Source: Guopingia tenuis
GTDB taxonomy: Bacteria; Bacillota; Clostridia; Christensenellales; Christensenellaceae
Length of the DNA: 64,000 nucleotides
Assembly (NCBI RefSeq): GCF_014384805.1
Contig: NZ_JACRSS010000003.1
Location: forward strand, 248,001-312,000
Direction of reading: 5' to 3'
A program made the position numbers and the translations under genes. Positions 7,668 through 16,981 of the stretch are shown in pieces. Positions within the stretch are counted from its first letter, which is position 1. Each line of letters begins with the position of its first letter. The notes under the pieces were generated by a model. It was not told where the DNA came from, made no database searches, and saw nothing but the letters and a program-made list of their open reading frames with translations.

Positions 7668-9833
7668 TCAGTGGTTCGGCTGATTTGGTTGACAGGGAAC
7701 GGTAAAACCATAGGCGGGATCGCCAGCAGGATCCCGGCGCTGCTCCATCCCCGTCTGTTCCAGGCCAATATCACCGGGAACCGATCCTTCGGGCAACACA
7801 CAAAGATAGGCTCCATCCCCCTTCATGATGCGGATATTATGCACCATTCCTCCTGTATTTGCCTCTGTCCCATCCAAAACGTCCCGCAGTTTCTCCGTCG
7901 CCCGGACGTTGATATAAAAGTCCTCGGGAGTACCGGCGAGAATCTGCATATAAGTGATTTGCAGAATAATATCCTGATTACTGCTGGCAAACTCCATCGC
8001 ATTGGCAAAAAAGGCGTCTCGGGCCACTTCAAACATATCCTTGTTCCCGGCCTCCACTTTCACATAACCCTGTTGGTTCTCAAATTCGGATAAGTCCGGA
8101 TCCTTTTCCAGGGTATCCCGCATGTAATCCACAATCTCCTGGGCTGCCTGCCGATTCGCCATTTCCGCATTTGCCACGGTTGTTTCCGGTTCATCATAAA
8201 CCGTCGCCGGCTCAGTGGAATACAGGACCATCGGCGCTGTTTCCTGCATGGATACACGGCATACCACAAGAGATCCCTTTTTTTGAATCTCTCCGCTTTT
8301 GCTATATTCCCAGTCTCTTCCTATGGCAATTGTCCAGGCCGGAAGCCCACTCTCATCCATCAGCACCAGGGCCGTGGTTCCAAACTGAACTGCGTCATCC
8401 AGATCAAACATCTGGACTTTCCCGGCACTGGAAAGAACGATTCTTCCATCCGCAGACTGCATTGCCCATTTTGCCGCGTCATGAGATACCCAGTTGCCGC
8501 TGAGAAGCGGCCGCACATAGTCGTAACTCCGACCATTTCCCCGAACGCCGTAGGTTGCCACATATTGATGCACATTTCCGTCATCTGGCGATACATAGGT
8601 GATAGCGCAGACATCTTCTTGCAGCCACTGCGTTTTCATATCACCATAGACAGTATAGGGAAACTGCTCATGGGGCCGAGCGAAAAACAGCGGTCCCCTG
8701 CGATACAGCGTAGCTTTGCCGGAAGCTATTTCCCGCTTGACGATCAGCAGGTTTTCTGCGGAGCTCGACAGAATTGTCTCCCGGGAAGCAGGGAAAAGCA
8801 ACGCCCCTATTATGCTTCCTGCAAGCAAAATTCCGCAGCATAAAAGCGAGATAAACCGCGGTTTTTTTCTGTCATAATACAGTGAGAGGAAAAATCCGCC
8901 GAGCAGCACCGCCATAAGAATGCGGATGCCTGCACCGGCATTGTCGTATATATATTCATACGACGTAAAGCGAGTGAGCAATGCCGCCCCAACCTCTTCC
9001 ATTGCCAGCAGAACAAAAAGTGCTCCGGTAACAATGCAGCTTATCTTTCGGGGCGTGTTAATCTTTCCTTCTTTCTCCCGCGCCGCCCAGGCGCGCGGGC
9101 AGACGCCGGCAAGGAACGTGAAGAAAAGATCCAGTTCCGGCACGGCCTGTTTTTCAATGACAACAACTTCTTTTCCATGGAAAAATACAATATCATGTCG
9201 ATTTTCCCGGATTCGGTCTATCTGTTCATAGGAAAATTTCTCCTGGCGGAAAGGCAGATTCCGTTCCCAGTGGTCTGAAAAAAAGAGGATCTCCTCCTTA
9301 TATCCGGCATCTTTGGGCAATCCAGTCCTATCAAATTCCTGCCGGGCTTTCATCCATGGATCCATCCATATCCAAATAAAAACCACTGCTGCCGCAAGGC
9401 CCAGAACCGCAGTAAAGTAATAGAAAAGCGCGATTCTTGTAATCCGCACGGCAACCACAGCTCCCACAGCGAGCAACAGCAGGAGCCCTGCCGTCAACAG
9501 GAGTTTCAGCCCCCTTCCCCGCTGAATATTGCCGTATATTTTCATGTATGCCTGGCAGACGCTTTTCTGCGTCATCTGATGTTCTGCCGCAAATCGCGGA
9601 ATTTGCCTGTTAGCATCCCTGGATACAGTTTCTCCCGCAAAAATATCATCAATACGCACACCCAGCACGGTCGCCAGCTGAGGCAAAAGAGCAACATCCG
9701 GTATCCCCTGTCCCGTTTCCCATTTGGATACTGCCTTATTGGTGACGCCCAGGATATCCGCCAGCTGCTGTTGTGTCATCCCTTTATTCTTTCTGCATAG
9801 GGAAATATACTTTCCAATCTTTTCATTATCCAT
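7668..9833 (-). CDS. XRE-family regulator fused to a multi-spanning membrane and C-terminal domain (721 aa)
   Basis: The N-terminus (about 1-65) is a clear HTH_3 domain: GMTQQQLADILGVTNKAVSKWETG. Hydrophobic segments follow near 107-165 and 255-350. The remaining 370 residues have no recognised motif and are rich in Tyr, Asp and Gly, like an extracytoplasmic sensor or binding domain. The protein may bind DNA while anchored in the membrane. The ATG at 9833 has AAAGGGGGG upstream and a TATAAT lies about 25 nt upstream with a poor -35. It is a single gene between two terminators. Membrane HTH proteins with short tails are common in Clostridia; the large C-terminal part is unusual. Substrate or signal unknown. 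Confidence 0.8.
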   Translation of the reverse strand: MDNEKIGKYISLCRKNKGMTQQQLADILGVTNKAVSKWETGQGIPDVALLPQLATVLGVRIDDIFAGETVSRDANRQIPRFAAEHQMTQKSVCQAYMKIYGNIQRGRGLKLLLTAGLLLLLAVGAVVAVRITRIALFYYFTAVLGLAAAVVFIWIWMDPWMKARQEFDRTGLPKDAGYKEEILFFSDHWERNLPFRQEKFSYEQIDRIRENRHDIVFFHGKEVVVIEKQAVPELDLFFTFLAGVCPRAWAAREKEGKINTPRKISCIVTGALFVLLAMEEVGAALLTRFTSYEYIYDNAGAGIRILMAVLLGGFFLSLYYDRKKPRFISLLCCGILLAGSIIGALLFPASRETILSSSAENLLIVKREIASGKATLYRRGPLFFARPHEQFPYTVYGDMKTQWLQEDVCAITYVSPDDGNVHQYVATYGVRGNGRSYDYVRPLLSGNWVSHDAAKWAMQSADGRIVLSSAGKVQMFDLDDAVQFGTTALVLMDESGLPAWTIAIGRDWEYSKSGEIQKKGSLVVCRVSMQETAPMVLYSTEPATVYDEPETTVANAEMANRQAAQEIVDYMRDTLEKDPDLSEFENQQGYVKVEAGNKDMFEVARDAFFANAMEFASSNQDIILQITYMQILAGTPEDFYINVRATEKLRDVLDGTEANTGGMVHNIRIMKGDGAYLCVLPEGSVPGDIGLEQTGMEQRRDPAGDPAYGFTVPCQPNQPNH

Positions 9834-10089
9834 GTGCAGCCCCCCTTTCTGTTGCTCTGATTATATCATCTCCCGCCGGCATAGGAAAACACACGCCCCG
9901 TTGAAGGTATCTACGGAGCGTGGATTTGCCCTCTTGGCGATTTTTTCCGTCCAAACATAAACTTGGCCAGCCCAAACCTGTTGCCTCTCAGCATTACAAT
10001 CAATACTCCTCGAGAAACATTTTTTGGAGAATCCTCTCATGAATCTTCTGTAATTTCTGTTCCCTTGATTGCTTCAAAAAATCATAACG

Positions 10090-10117
10090 AAAAAAGACCG
10101 CCTATGCGGTCTTTTTT
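10090..10117 (-). terminator. Intrinsic terminator after the aroQ-ACT unit
   Basis: Perfect 12-bp stem AAAAAAGACCGC/GCGGTCTTTTTT with loop CTAT (10090-10117), immediately at the stop of the ACT-domain gene. The symmetrical A/T arms would also terminate plus-strand transcription. Confidence 0.9.
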
Positions 10118-10503
10118 CATGCCTGCGTTTCTACCCGGCGCACAACATAGCCCTCCTGCTCCAGGGCCCAGGCGGCAGCCCGCATCTGCCCTTCCTTTAG
10201 GAGAATATAGTCGGTGTCAAACGTGGAAGCCGCAAAAATCCCAATTTCCGCTCGGGCCAGCACATCGCTGATCCCGGCGAGAATGCCTGTCAGGGAAAAA
10301 TCCAGGCTCCCCGGAATCCGCAGCATACCGAATCCCGTTTCCTTCGCCAAGGCATTCTCCGGCGCCTCTTCCTCCCGGCAGACCACCGACCATTCGGCGT
10401 CCGTCCGCGCCAGAAAGGTGAAGGGAGTGAACCGCACCCCATCAAAATCCCGGACTTTGGCGATGGCAAAGCGGCCGGGGAGAATCTCCAAATCCGGCTT
10501 CAT
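10117..10503 (-). CDS. ACT-domain protein
   Basis: A 128-residue protein resembling stand-alone double-ACT proteins (COG3603 type): LPGRFAIAKV near the start and a GILAGIS/GIFAASTFDTDYILL segment in the second half. ACT domains bind amino acids or other small ligands. It overlaps the aroQ stop by 4 nt (ATGA), so it is translationally coupled. Next to aromatic biosynthesis genes a role in sensing an aromatic amino acid is possible, but that is inference; similar proteins occur in other contexts. Confidence 0.75.
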   Translation of the reverse strand: MKPDLEILPGRFAIAKVRDFDGVRFTPFTFLARTDAEWSVVCREEEAPENALAKETGFGMLRIPGSLDFSLTGILAGISDVLARAEIGIFAASTFDTDYILLKEGQMRAAAWALEQEGYVVRRVETQA

Positions 10504-10931
10504 TCCTCTTCCTCCAGCGCCCGGAGGGCCAGCAGATAGCCTTTGGGGCCAAATCCGGCAATCGTCCCCATGCAGACCGGAGCGATCACCGATGTTTTTC
10601 GGAATTCCTCCCGGGCATGAACGTTGGAAATATGCACCTCCACCACCGGGGTATCGATGGCGGCGATGGCATCCCGGATGGCATAGCTGTAATGGGTATA
10701 GGCGCCGGCATTCAGGATCACGCCGTCATATCCCTCATGGGCGGCATGGAGCTGATCGATGAGCGCCCCCTCATAATTGGACTGGTAAAAATCCACTTCT
10801 ACACCCAATTCCTCCGCCAGAGCGCGGATTTCTCCATAGATGTCCTCCAGCGTCCCCGTTCCATAGACGCCCCGTTCCCGGATGCCCGTCATGTTCAGGT
10901 TGGGACCGTTCAGCACCAGATATCTTTTCAT
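10500..10931 (-). CDS. aroQ: 3-dehydroquinate dehydratase, type II
   Basis: Third step of the shikimate pathway: removes water from 3-dehydroquinate. Type II signatures are complete: NGPNLN (residues 8-13), the catalytic Tyr loop with GVYG, QSNYEG, NAGAYTHYS, and EVHISN with R downstream. At 143 residues it is the usual dodecamer-forming size. GAAGGAGAGGG precedes the ATG. It pairs with the ACT gene and lies apart from the main aro operon, divergent from aroE. Confidence 0.96.
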   Translation of the reverse strand: MKRYLVLNGPNLNMTGIRERGVYGTGTLEDIYGEIRALAEELGVEVDFYQSNYEGALIDQLHAAHEGYDGVILNAGAYTHYSYAIRDAIAAIDTPVVEVHISNVHAREEFRKTSVIAPVCMGTIAGFGPKGYLLALRALEEEE

Positions 10932-11193
10932 TTTCCCTCTCCTTCTCTTGTCGATTCTCTAGTCATTCAATTCGCGCCCGGCGCGCAATTTCCTCTTTTG
11001 GGCATATCCCTCCCGAAAACGCCCTGTCCCCGGCCGGGCCGGCCTCCAGCGCCAGTCCCATTCATCCGGGTGTTCTCCTTTGGATATACTCTCATCGGTG
11101 AACCGCCGTTCCCTGCGCCCCCCTTTTGCTTTTCTCCCGGATATGCTATAGTAGAAAACAAAGCGCATTTCGGATCATACAGGAGGAGAACAA

Positions 11194-12051
11194 ATGGCCA
11201 AAGCAACCTATGCCGTCATCGGCGATCCCATCGCCCATAGCCTTTCGCCGCTCATTCACAACACCCTATATCAAACGTATCGCCTGGACTGCGAATATGT
11301 CCCGCTGCATGTGCCCCTCAAAGACGTCCCCGCCTTCATGGAAGCCCGTCTGGGCCGGGATATTGCCGGCTGCAACGTCACCATGCCGGACAAGGCTGCT
11401 GTAATCCCCTTCCTCTCCTGGGTGCAGGATGAGGCCTCCCTCTGCCAGAGCGTCAACACCATTGCCGCCGACGGCAGAAAGGGCTGGTCCACCGACGCTC
11501 CCGGCCTGCGCAGCGCCTTGGAGCTGGAGGGCGGGGGTGATTACCAGGGCAAGACCCTGCTCCTCTATGGCGCCGGCTCGGCCGCCGCAGCCATCGCCCT
11601 GGATTTTGCCCGCAGCGGGGGAAAGCGCCTCTATCTCTATAACCGCACAGAGGCCAAAGCCCAGCGCATCGCCGCCTTTGTCCGGGAGAACAGCCCGCTT
11701 TCCCCCAAAGCCGTTCCCAGCGGATGCCTGGAAGCCGTCCTGCCCGCCTGCGACCTGTTTTTCAACACCACGCCTCTGGGCATGGCCCATACGGGTGCTG
11801 AATTTCCCTCTCTGGGCTTTCTGGATCTGCTCCCCGCCCGCGCCCGGGTGGTGGATCTCATCTATAATCCCCTGGAAACCGCTCTTTTGCAGCGAGCCAA
11901 GGCCCGGGGCCTCAAGACCCAAAACGGGCTGTCCATGCTCATCTGCCAGGCGTTTTTATCCTTTGAGCACTGGTTCGGTATCCGCCCCACAGAGGCGGAC
12001 TACCGCTCCCTGCTCGCCCGCCTGACCCTAGAACTTCAACAGCGCGGCTAA
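11194..12051 (+). CDS. aroE: Shikimate dehydrogenase
   Basis: NADPH-dependent reduction of 3-dehydroshikimate to shikimate. Motifs in order: HSLSPLIHN, GCNVTMPDK (Lys catalytic), STDAPG with the catalytic Asp (usually NTD), the nucleotide loop GAGSAAAAIA, NTTPLGM, and the C-terminal NGLSML. Length 285 is normal. AGGAGGAGAACAA precedes the ATG; an extended -10 TGCTATAGT (to 11152) is upstream. It is the only plus-strand gene in the aro cluster, divergent from aroQ, and its last 24 nt overlap the 3' end of aroK. Confidence 0.95.
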   Translation: MAKATYAVIGDPIAHSLSPLIHNTLYQTYRLDCEYVPLHVPLKDVPAFMEARLGRDIAGCNVTMPDKAAVIPFLSWVQDEASLCQSVNTIAADGRKGWSTDAPGLRSALELEGGGDYQGKTLLLYGAGSAAAAIALDFARSGGKRLYLYNRTEAKAQRIAAFVRENSPLSPKAVPSGCLEAVLPACDLFFNTTPLGMAHTGAEFPSLGFLDLLPARARVVDLIYNPLETALLQRAKARGLKTQNGLSMLICQAFLSFEHWFGIRPTEADYRSLLARLTLELQQRG

Positions 12052-12519
12052 CGCCTCCGCCGCGTCGCCGGGGTTTCCCGTGTTTTTGAAAACAACGTCT
12101 GCCGTCTTCCGATAGATAGGCAGGCGTTTTTTATAGACTTCCTGAAAGGTCTTTTCTCCGTCCCGCAGAACCGGCCGGCCGGACATATCCATACCCTGGA
12201 GGATTTCCTCGGGAGCTCGGTCGATAAAATAGATTTTTCCGGACTGCTTCATAATCTCCACATTGCGCTCCAGGAGAACCACGCCGCCGCCGCAGGCTAC
12301 CACCAGGCCGTCCCGCTCCGCGATCTCCGAAAGCACCCGGGTTTCTATTTCCCGAAAGCCGTCTTCGCCGGATTCCGCAAAAATCTGCGGGATGCTTTTT
12401 CCCTCTTCCCGGACGATCTGCGCATCCATATCGAGAAATTCTGCCCCAGCCTGTTCGGCCAGGAGCGCCCCCAGAGTTGTCTTTCCGCATCCCATCATGC
12501 CTGTCAGATAAATGTTCAT
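12028..12519 (-). CDS. aroK: Shikimate kinase
   Basis: Phosphorylates shikimate at the 3-OH using ATP. The P-loop GMMGCGKTT starts at residue 7, the shikimate-binding DMD/R and CGGGVVL follow, and the lid R is in SGRPVL. 163 residues. The ATG at 12519 overlaps the pheA stop by 4 nt (ATGA), so it is coupled. Tail-to-tail overlap with aroE leaves no room for a terminator between the two converging genes. Confidence 0.95.
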   Translation of the reverse strand: MNIYLTGMMGCGKTTLGALLAEQAGAEFLDMDAQIVREEGKSIPQIFAESGEDGFREIETRVLSEIAERDGLVVACGGGVVLLERNVEIMKQSGKIYFIDRAPEEILQGMDMSGRPVLRDGEKTFQEVYKKRLPIYRKTADVVFKNTGNPGDAAEALAALLKF

Positions 12520-13598
12520 CGCTTCGCCTTTCGATATCCGCCAATCAGCCGCAGTTCCAGGCAATAGCGCCCGATCTGGGCCATATCCTCGCTGAGCCGG
12601 GCGATATCCCCTTCCACATCTACATAAAACTTGTATTCCCAATTCCGCCCCAGAATGGGCCGGCTCTCGATTTTCGTCAAGTTATAGCCCTTTTCCCCGA
12701 ACACACTGAGCACCTTGGCAAGCGAGCCGGAAACGTGATTCAGAGTGAACAGCAGGCTGGCCTTATCCGCCCCTTCCGCGATGCCGCTCTGGCGGGAGAG
12801 GACAAAAAAGCGGGTGAAATTCTCCATGGAATCCGAAATATCCCGCTCCAGAGGGACGAGCCCATAGACCTCGCCTGCAAAGGCGCTGGCGATGGCAGCC
12901 TTTGCCTTATCGCCGCATTCCGCCACATATTTTGCGCTCATGGCCGTGTTGGGATAGTCCCGAATCGTCCAATTCGTATGCCCCGCTAGATAGGCGCTGC
13001 ACTGCCGAATGGCCTGCTCATGGGAATAGACCTCGCCAATATCCGAAAGGGAGGCTCCTGGCGCGCCCAGCAGCACATGCCGGATGGGCAGCAGCACCTC
13101 TCCCTGCACCGAAAGGTCATAGCGGCCCAGCAGGTCGATATTGGCGGTAACGCTTCCGGCAGCCGAATTCTCTACCGGCACTACGCCGGCCTCTGCCTCG
13201 CCCCGGGCCACCGCCCGGAACACATCCTCAAACTGCTCCTTGGCGGCCAGTTCCGCATCCGGGAAATAGGTCCGGGCAGCCTCCTCGGAATAGGCGCCCC
13301 GGCATCCCTGAAAGGCCACTTTCCCTCCCGGGCGCTTCTGCACTTCTTTGGAATAATCCATGATGTTGTGCATCAGCCGGCTGGCATAGGGCCGCAGGGT
13401 CTCCTCGCCGATGAGGGCCGTGCGGGCGGCGATGACCTCCTTTTCCCGTGTTTCGTCAAACACAGGCAGCCCCCGTTCCCGCTTATAGTCTCCCACCTGC
13501 CGGGAGATGTTCATGCGCTCTTCAAACAGGCGCATCATCTCCCGGTCGATGGAGTCGATCTCGCTGCGAAGCTCTGTCAGATCCTTTTTTTCGCTCAT
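12516..13598 (-). CDS. pheA: Bifunctional chorismate mutase/prephenate dehydratase (P-protein)
   Basis: Converts chorismate to prephenate and then phenylpyruvate. The N-terminal AroQ-type chorismate mutase helix is at about 1-85 (LRSEIDSIDREMMRLFEERM). Prephenate dehydratase follows (FQGCRGAYSEEAA, VPVENSAAGSV, and TRFFVL), then a C-terminal ACT domain (about 275-355, with the feedback-binding ESRP) that normally binds Phe. 360 residues. Start at 13598 overlaps aroC by 4 nt (ATGA). Presence of this gene explains the Phe-rich leader at the head of the operon. Confidence 0.96.
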   Translation of the reverse strand: MSEKKDLTELRSEIDSIDREMMRLFEERMNISRQVGDYKRERGLPVFDETREKEVIAARTALIGEETLRPYASRLMHNIMDYSKEVQKRPGGKVAFQGCRGAYSEEAARTYFPDAELAAKEQFEDVFRAVARGEAEAGVVPVENSAAGSVTANIDLLGRYDLSVQGEVLLPIRHVLLGAPGASLSDIGEVYSHEQAIRQCSAYLAGHTNWTIRDYPNTAMSAKYVAECGDKAKAAIASAFAGEVYGLVPLERDISDSMENFTRFFVLSRQSGIAEGADKASLLFTLNHVSGSLAKVLSVFGEKGYNLTKIESRPILGRNWEYKFYVDVEGDIARLSEDMAQIGRYCLELRLIGGYRKAKR

Positions 13599-14686
13599 AT
13601 CCGTTTGCTCCCTTCCAGCATGGCGTCTGCCACGGCGATCATCACTGCCGCCTCCGCCGCGACAAGGCCGCGTACCGTGATGCAGCTGTCGTGCCGCCCT
13701 TTGATGACGATGCGGCAGTCCTCTTTCGTATTCATATCGACGGTGGACTGTTCCTGGGCGATGGAGGCCGTGGGTTTGAAGCAGGTGCGCACGATCAGCG
13801 GCGCGCCGCTGGTGATCCCGCCAAGAATCCCTCCGCTGTTGTTGGAGAGGAAGGCGGGCTTTCCATCCCGCATCTCCATGGCGTCGTTGGCCTCGCTCCC
13901 CCGCAGGTTCGCCATGGCAAAACCCCGGCCGAATTCCACGCCCTTCACGCCGGGCACGCCGAACAATATCGCCGCGATTTTGGATTCCATGCCGTCGAAC
14001 ATGGGATCGCCGATCCCGGCGGGCAAACCCACCACGGCGCATTCATCGATGCCCCCCAGGGAATCTTTATTCATCCGGGCTTTCTCAATGCGTTCGGCCA
14101 TTTCCCTGCCCCGAGCTGCATCCAGCACGGGAAAATCACTCTTCCGCAGGCGGGCAAGCGTCTTCTCATCCACATTGAGGGGATCAAATGCCGCATCCCA
14201 AATTCCGCCGATGCAGGCGATATGCGAGCCGCAGACCACGCCCTGGGTCTTGAGATAGGCCCGGGCCACCGCCCCGGCGAATACCAGCGGGGCCGTCAGC
14301 CGTCCGGAGAAATGCCCGCCGCCCCGGAGATCCTGCAGGCCGCCGTATTTCACAAGAGAAGTATAGTCCGCGTGAGAAGGCCGGGGCTTTCCCGCCAGGG
14401 CTGCATAGTCCTGGGAATGGGGATCGCCGTTTTTGATGACGGCGCAGAGGGGCGTGCCTGTAGTATGATCCTCATAGATGCCGCTTTGAATTTCGGGTAT
14501 GTCCGCCTCCACCCGTTTGGTGGAGCCCGGCTTTCTTCCCGCCCGCCGCCGGGCCATATCCAGGAGGATGTCCTCCCGGTCGATGGGAATGCCCGCCGGG
14601 AGGCCGTCGACGACGACGCCGATGGACCGGCCGTGAGACTCCCCGAAGATGCTGATTTTCAGGTTCTTTCCAATGCTACTGCTCAA
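13595..14686 (-). CDS. aroC: Chorismate synthase
   Basis: Makes chorismate from EPSP using reduced FMN. N-terminal FGESHG, then GRKPGSTKR, GGGHFSGR and the C-terminal RHDSC are conserved family blocks. 363 residues. The start is TTG at 14686: TAGGAGG sits 8 nt upstream and no ATG is better placed. It overlaps the aroA stop by 11 nt, consistent with coupled translation. Confidence 0.96.
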   Translation of the reverse strand: MSSSIGKNLKISIFGESHGRSIGVVVDGLPAGIPIDREDILLDMARRRAGRKPGSTKRVEADIPEIQSGIYEDHTTGTPLCAVIKNGDPHSQDYAALAGKPRPSHADYTSLVKYGGLQDLRGGGHFSGRLTAPLVFAGAVARAYLKTQGVVCGSHIACIGGIWDAAFDPLNVDEKTLARLRKSDFPVLDAARGREMAERIEKARMNKDSLGGIDECAVVGLPAGIGDPMFDGMESKIAAILFGVPGVKGVEFGRGFAMANLRGSEANDAMEMRDGKPAFLSNNSGGILGGITSGAPLIVRTCFKPTASIAQEQSTVDMNTKEDCRIVIKGRHDSCITVRGLVAAEAAVMIAVADAMLEGSKRI

Positions 14687-15929
14687 CCGCGTTTCCTCCT
14701 AAGCTGCGAAATTCCTCCCAAAACTGGGGGGCGGATTTGGCGACGCACTCCGCGCCGCCGATGACGGTTTCCCCCGCCGCCAGCCCGGCTGCTACCGCCG
14801 CCGCCATGGCGATGCGGTGGTCGTTATGGCTGTCGATTTCCGCTCCATGCAGGGGCCTGCCGCCCCGGATCACAAGGCCGTCCAGAGTCTCCTCGATCTC
14901 CGCGCCCATTTTGGCCAGCTCCGCGGCCGTCGCCGCCAGGCGGTCGCTCTCCTTGATCCGCAGGCGCTGGGCATGGACAATGCGCGTCTCGCCCTTTGCC
15001 GCCGCCCCGGCCACCGCCAGAATGGGGACAAGGTCGGGGATCTGCGCCGCGTCGATGACCGTGCCCGAAAGCAGCGAAGGCCGGGAAAATACCGTTTCCC
15101 CCTGAATTTCTATATTGCCGCCCATACGGGCGAGAATTTCCAAAACGGCCTTATCCCCCTGCCGGGAATCCGGCAAAAGACCGGAAACGGCAATTTCCCC
15201 GCCGATCTGCCCCGCAACGGCAAAAAAGGCGGCATGGGAGTAGTCCCCCTCCACCCGGACATCCGATGGACGGTATGTCTGGTTCCCGGGAACCAACAGC
15301 TCTCTTTCGCTTTTCCATTCCGAGCGCACGCCGAAGGCCGCCTGCATCTGCCGGGTCAGCTCCACATAGCCCGCCGATTCCAGCGGCGTGGTCAGCCGAA
15401 TGACGCTGTCTCCTTCCAAAAGAGGCAGGGCAAACAACAGCCCCGAGATGAATTGGGAAGAGACGTTTCCCGCAATTTCAAAAGTCCCCGCCGCCGGGCG
15501 CCCCGAAACCTCATGGCTCCCCGGCCAGGCCACGCCCTTTTCCATGAGCAGGCTCTTCAGGGGCTCCAGCGGGCGCTCCGCCAGCCGCCCCTCGCAGACA
15601 AACCGCGCCTTTTTAGCCAGCAGACAGGAGAGGGGCAGGAAAAACCGCAGGGTAGAGCCGGATTCGCCGCAGGGCAGCAGGGCTTCCTCCGCGACTGTGC
15701 GGGGCCTGCCGATCACCCGCAGCTTGTCTCCCGCAAAGGAGAAGTCCGCCAGTCCGAGAGCTTTGGCGCAGGCAATTGTCGCCTGGATATCCCGGGAAAA
15801 AGCGATATGAGAAATTCGGCTCTCTCCGCCGCTGAGGGCCGCGCAGAGCACCGCCCGGTGGGCCATGCTTTTGGAGGGCATGGCCTCTACCTTCCCCGAA
15901 AGCCTCCCGGAAACCCGCATTCGGCTCAT
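14676..15929 (-). CDS. aroA: 3-phosphoshikimate 1-carboxyvinyltransferase (EPSP synthase)
   Basis: Transfers enolpyruvyl from PEP to shikimate-3-phosphate. Motifs: PSKSMAHRA (residues 18-26), GESGSTLRF, SSQFISGLL, RIKESDRL and NDHRIAM. 417 residues, typical. The PEP-site block reads CGESGSTLRFF, i.e. E-S rather than the NAGTA of class I enzymes. Start overlaps the aroB stop by 4 nt. Confidence 0.96.
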   Translation of the reverse strand: MSRMRVSGRLSGKVEAMPSKSMAHRAVLCAALSGGESRISHIAFSRDIQATIACAKALGLADFSFAGDKLRVIGRPRTVAEEALLPCGESGSTLRFFLPLSCLLAKKARFVCEGRLAERPLEPLKSLLMEKGVAWPGSHEVSGRPAAGTFEIAGNVSSQFISGLLFALPLLEGDSVIRLTTPLESAGYVELTRQMQAAFGVRSEWKSERELLVPGNQTYRPSDVRVEGDYSHAAFFAVAGQIGGEIAVSGLLPDSRQGDKAVLEILARMGGNIEIQGETVFSRPSLLSGTVIDAAQIPDLVPILAVAGAAAKGETRIVHAQRLRIKESDRLAATAAELAKMGAEIEETLDGLVIRGGRPLHGAEIDSHNDHRIAMAAAVAAGLAAGETVIGGAECVAKSAPQFWEEFRSLGGNAVEQ

Positions 15930-16969
15930 AACAGCTCCTCCCAGCCGGCAATCAGCTCGGCAGCAGGCAGGGTTTTTGCAACGGCTTTGCCCATGCGCTC
16001 CAGGAAAATGGCCCGGACGCCGCCCTTTTCCATCTTTTTGTCCTTGTTTACTGTCTTTTCCAGCGTCTCCCTATCGAATATCGCCGGATCGTGCGCCAAA
16101 CCAAAATCATCCAGCAGGGAGATGAGCCTTTCATATGTTCCGGGCTCGGTTATGCCCTTGTTCTCCCCGATTTTTGCCATCGCCGCCATGCCCACGGCCA
16201 CCCCTTCGCCATGCAGAACGGAAAAATCCGTCTGCACCTCCAGACAGTGGCCCAGGGTGTGCCCGAAATTCAGCTCCATGCGGCATCCCTTGTCAAAGGG
16301 GTCCCGGCGCACATAGTCCGCCTTGATTTCACAGGAACGGCAGACGATGGCCTCCAAATCCCGCGCCCGGATCATGGTTTCCATGGTTTCGTCAAAAATG
16401 GCCGCATATTTGATGACCTCGGCCATGCCGGCGGCAAACTGGCGCGCATCCAGGGAATCCAGCGTGGCGGTGTCGATGAGAACCAGGCCCGGCTGATAGA
16501 AGGAGCCAATGATGTTTTTGGCATAGGGCAGGTTAATGGCCACCTTGCCGCCCACCGAGCTGTCCACCTGGGCCAGCAGCGTTGTCGGAACCTGGATAAA
16601 GCCAATACCCCGCATATATGTTGCCGCGGCAAAGCCCGCGAGATCGCCGATCACGCCGCCGCCCAGCGCCACCAGCGCATCCGAACGATGGACGCCAAAG
16701 GCCGCCAGCTCGTCATAAATCTCATACAGGTATTTCTGGCTCTTGGTGTGTTCCCCGGCGGGGAGGACAATGATTTTGGCCCGGATTCCCGCTTCCCGGA
16801 GAGATTTCTCTGCCGCCGCGCCATAGAGTGCGTTCACCGTCTCATCGGTGACGATGGCGGCCCGGGATATCCCCATCTCTTTCAGCTCCGCGCCCAGCCG
16901 CGGGAGCAGCCCCCGCTCAATTTTGATGGCATAGCTGCCGTTTTCCGCTTCTACGAATACTTCCCGCAT
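15926..16969 (-). CDS. aroB: 3-dehydroquinate synthase
   Basis: NAD- and metal-dependent cyclisation of DAHP. The Rossmann GGGVIGDLAGFAAATYMRG, the substrate block PTTLLAQVDSSVGGK and the metal ligand histidines in LNFGHTLGH and HGEGVAVGM are all present. 347 residues. GGAGGAAGGT precedes the ATG, 12 nt after aroF. Confidence 0.96.
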   Translation of the reverse strand: MREVFVEAENGSYAIKIERGLLPRLGAELKEMGISRAAIVTDETVNALYGAAAEKSLREAGIRAKIIVLPAGEHTKSQKYLYEIYDELAAFGVHRSDALVALGGGVIGDLAGFAAATYMRGIGFIQVPTTLLAQVDSSVGGKVAINLPYAKNIIGSFYQPGLVLIDTATLDSLDARQFAAGMAEVIKYAAIFDETMETMIRARDLEAIVCRSCEIKADYVRRDPFDKGCRMELNFGHTLGHCLEVQTDFSVLHGEGVAVGMAAMAKIGENKGITEPGTYERLISLLDDFGLAHDPAIFDRETLEKTVNKDKKMEKGGVRAIFLERMGKAVAKTLPAAELIAGWEELL

Positions 16970-16981
16970 ACCTTCCTCCGT

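Noticed and set aside
9893..9925. CACGC...GCGTG inverted repeat upstream of the XRE membrane gene as a terminator
   Set aside because: The stem has mismatches and no T run; at best a weak operator.
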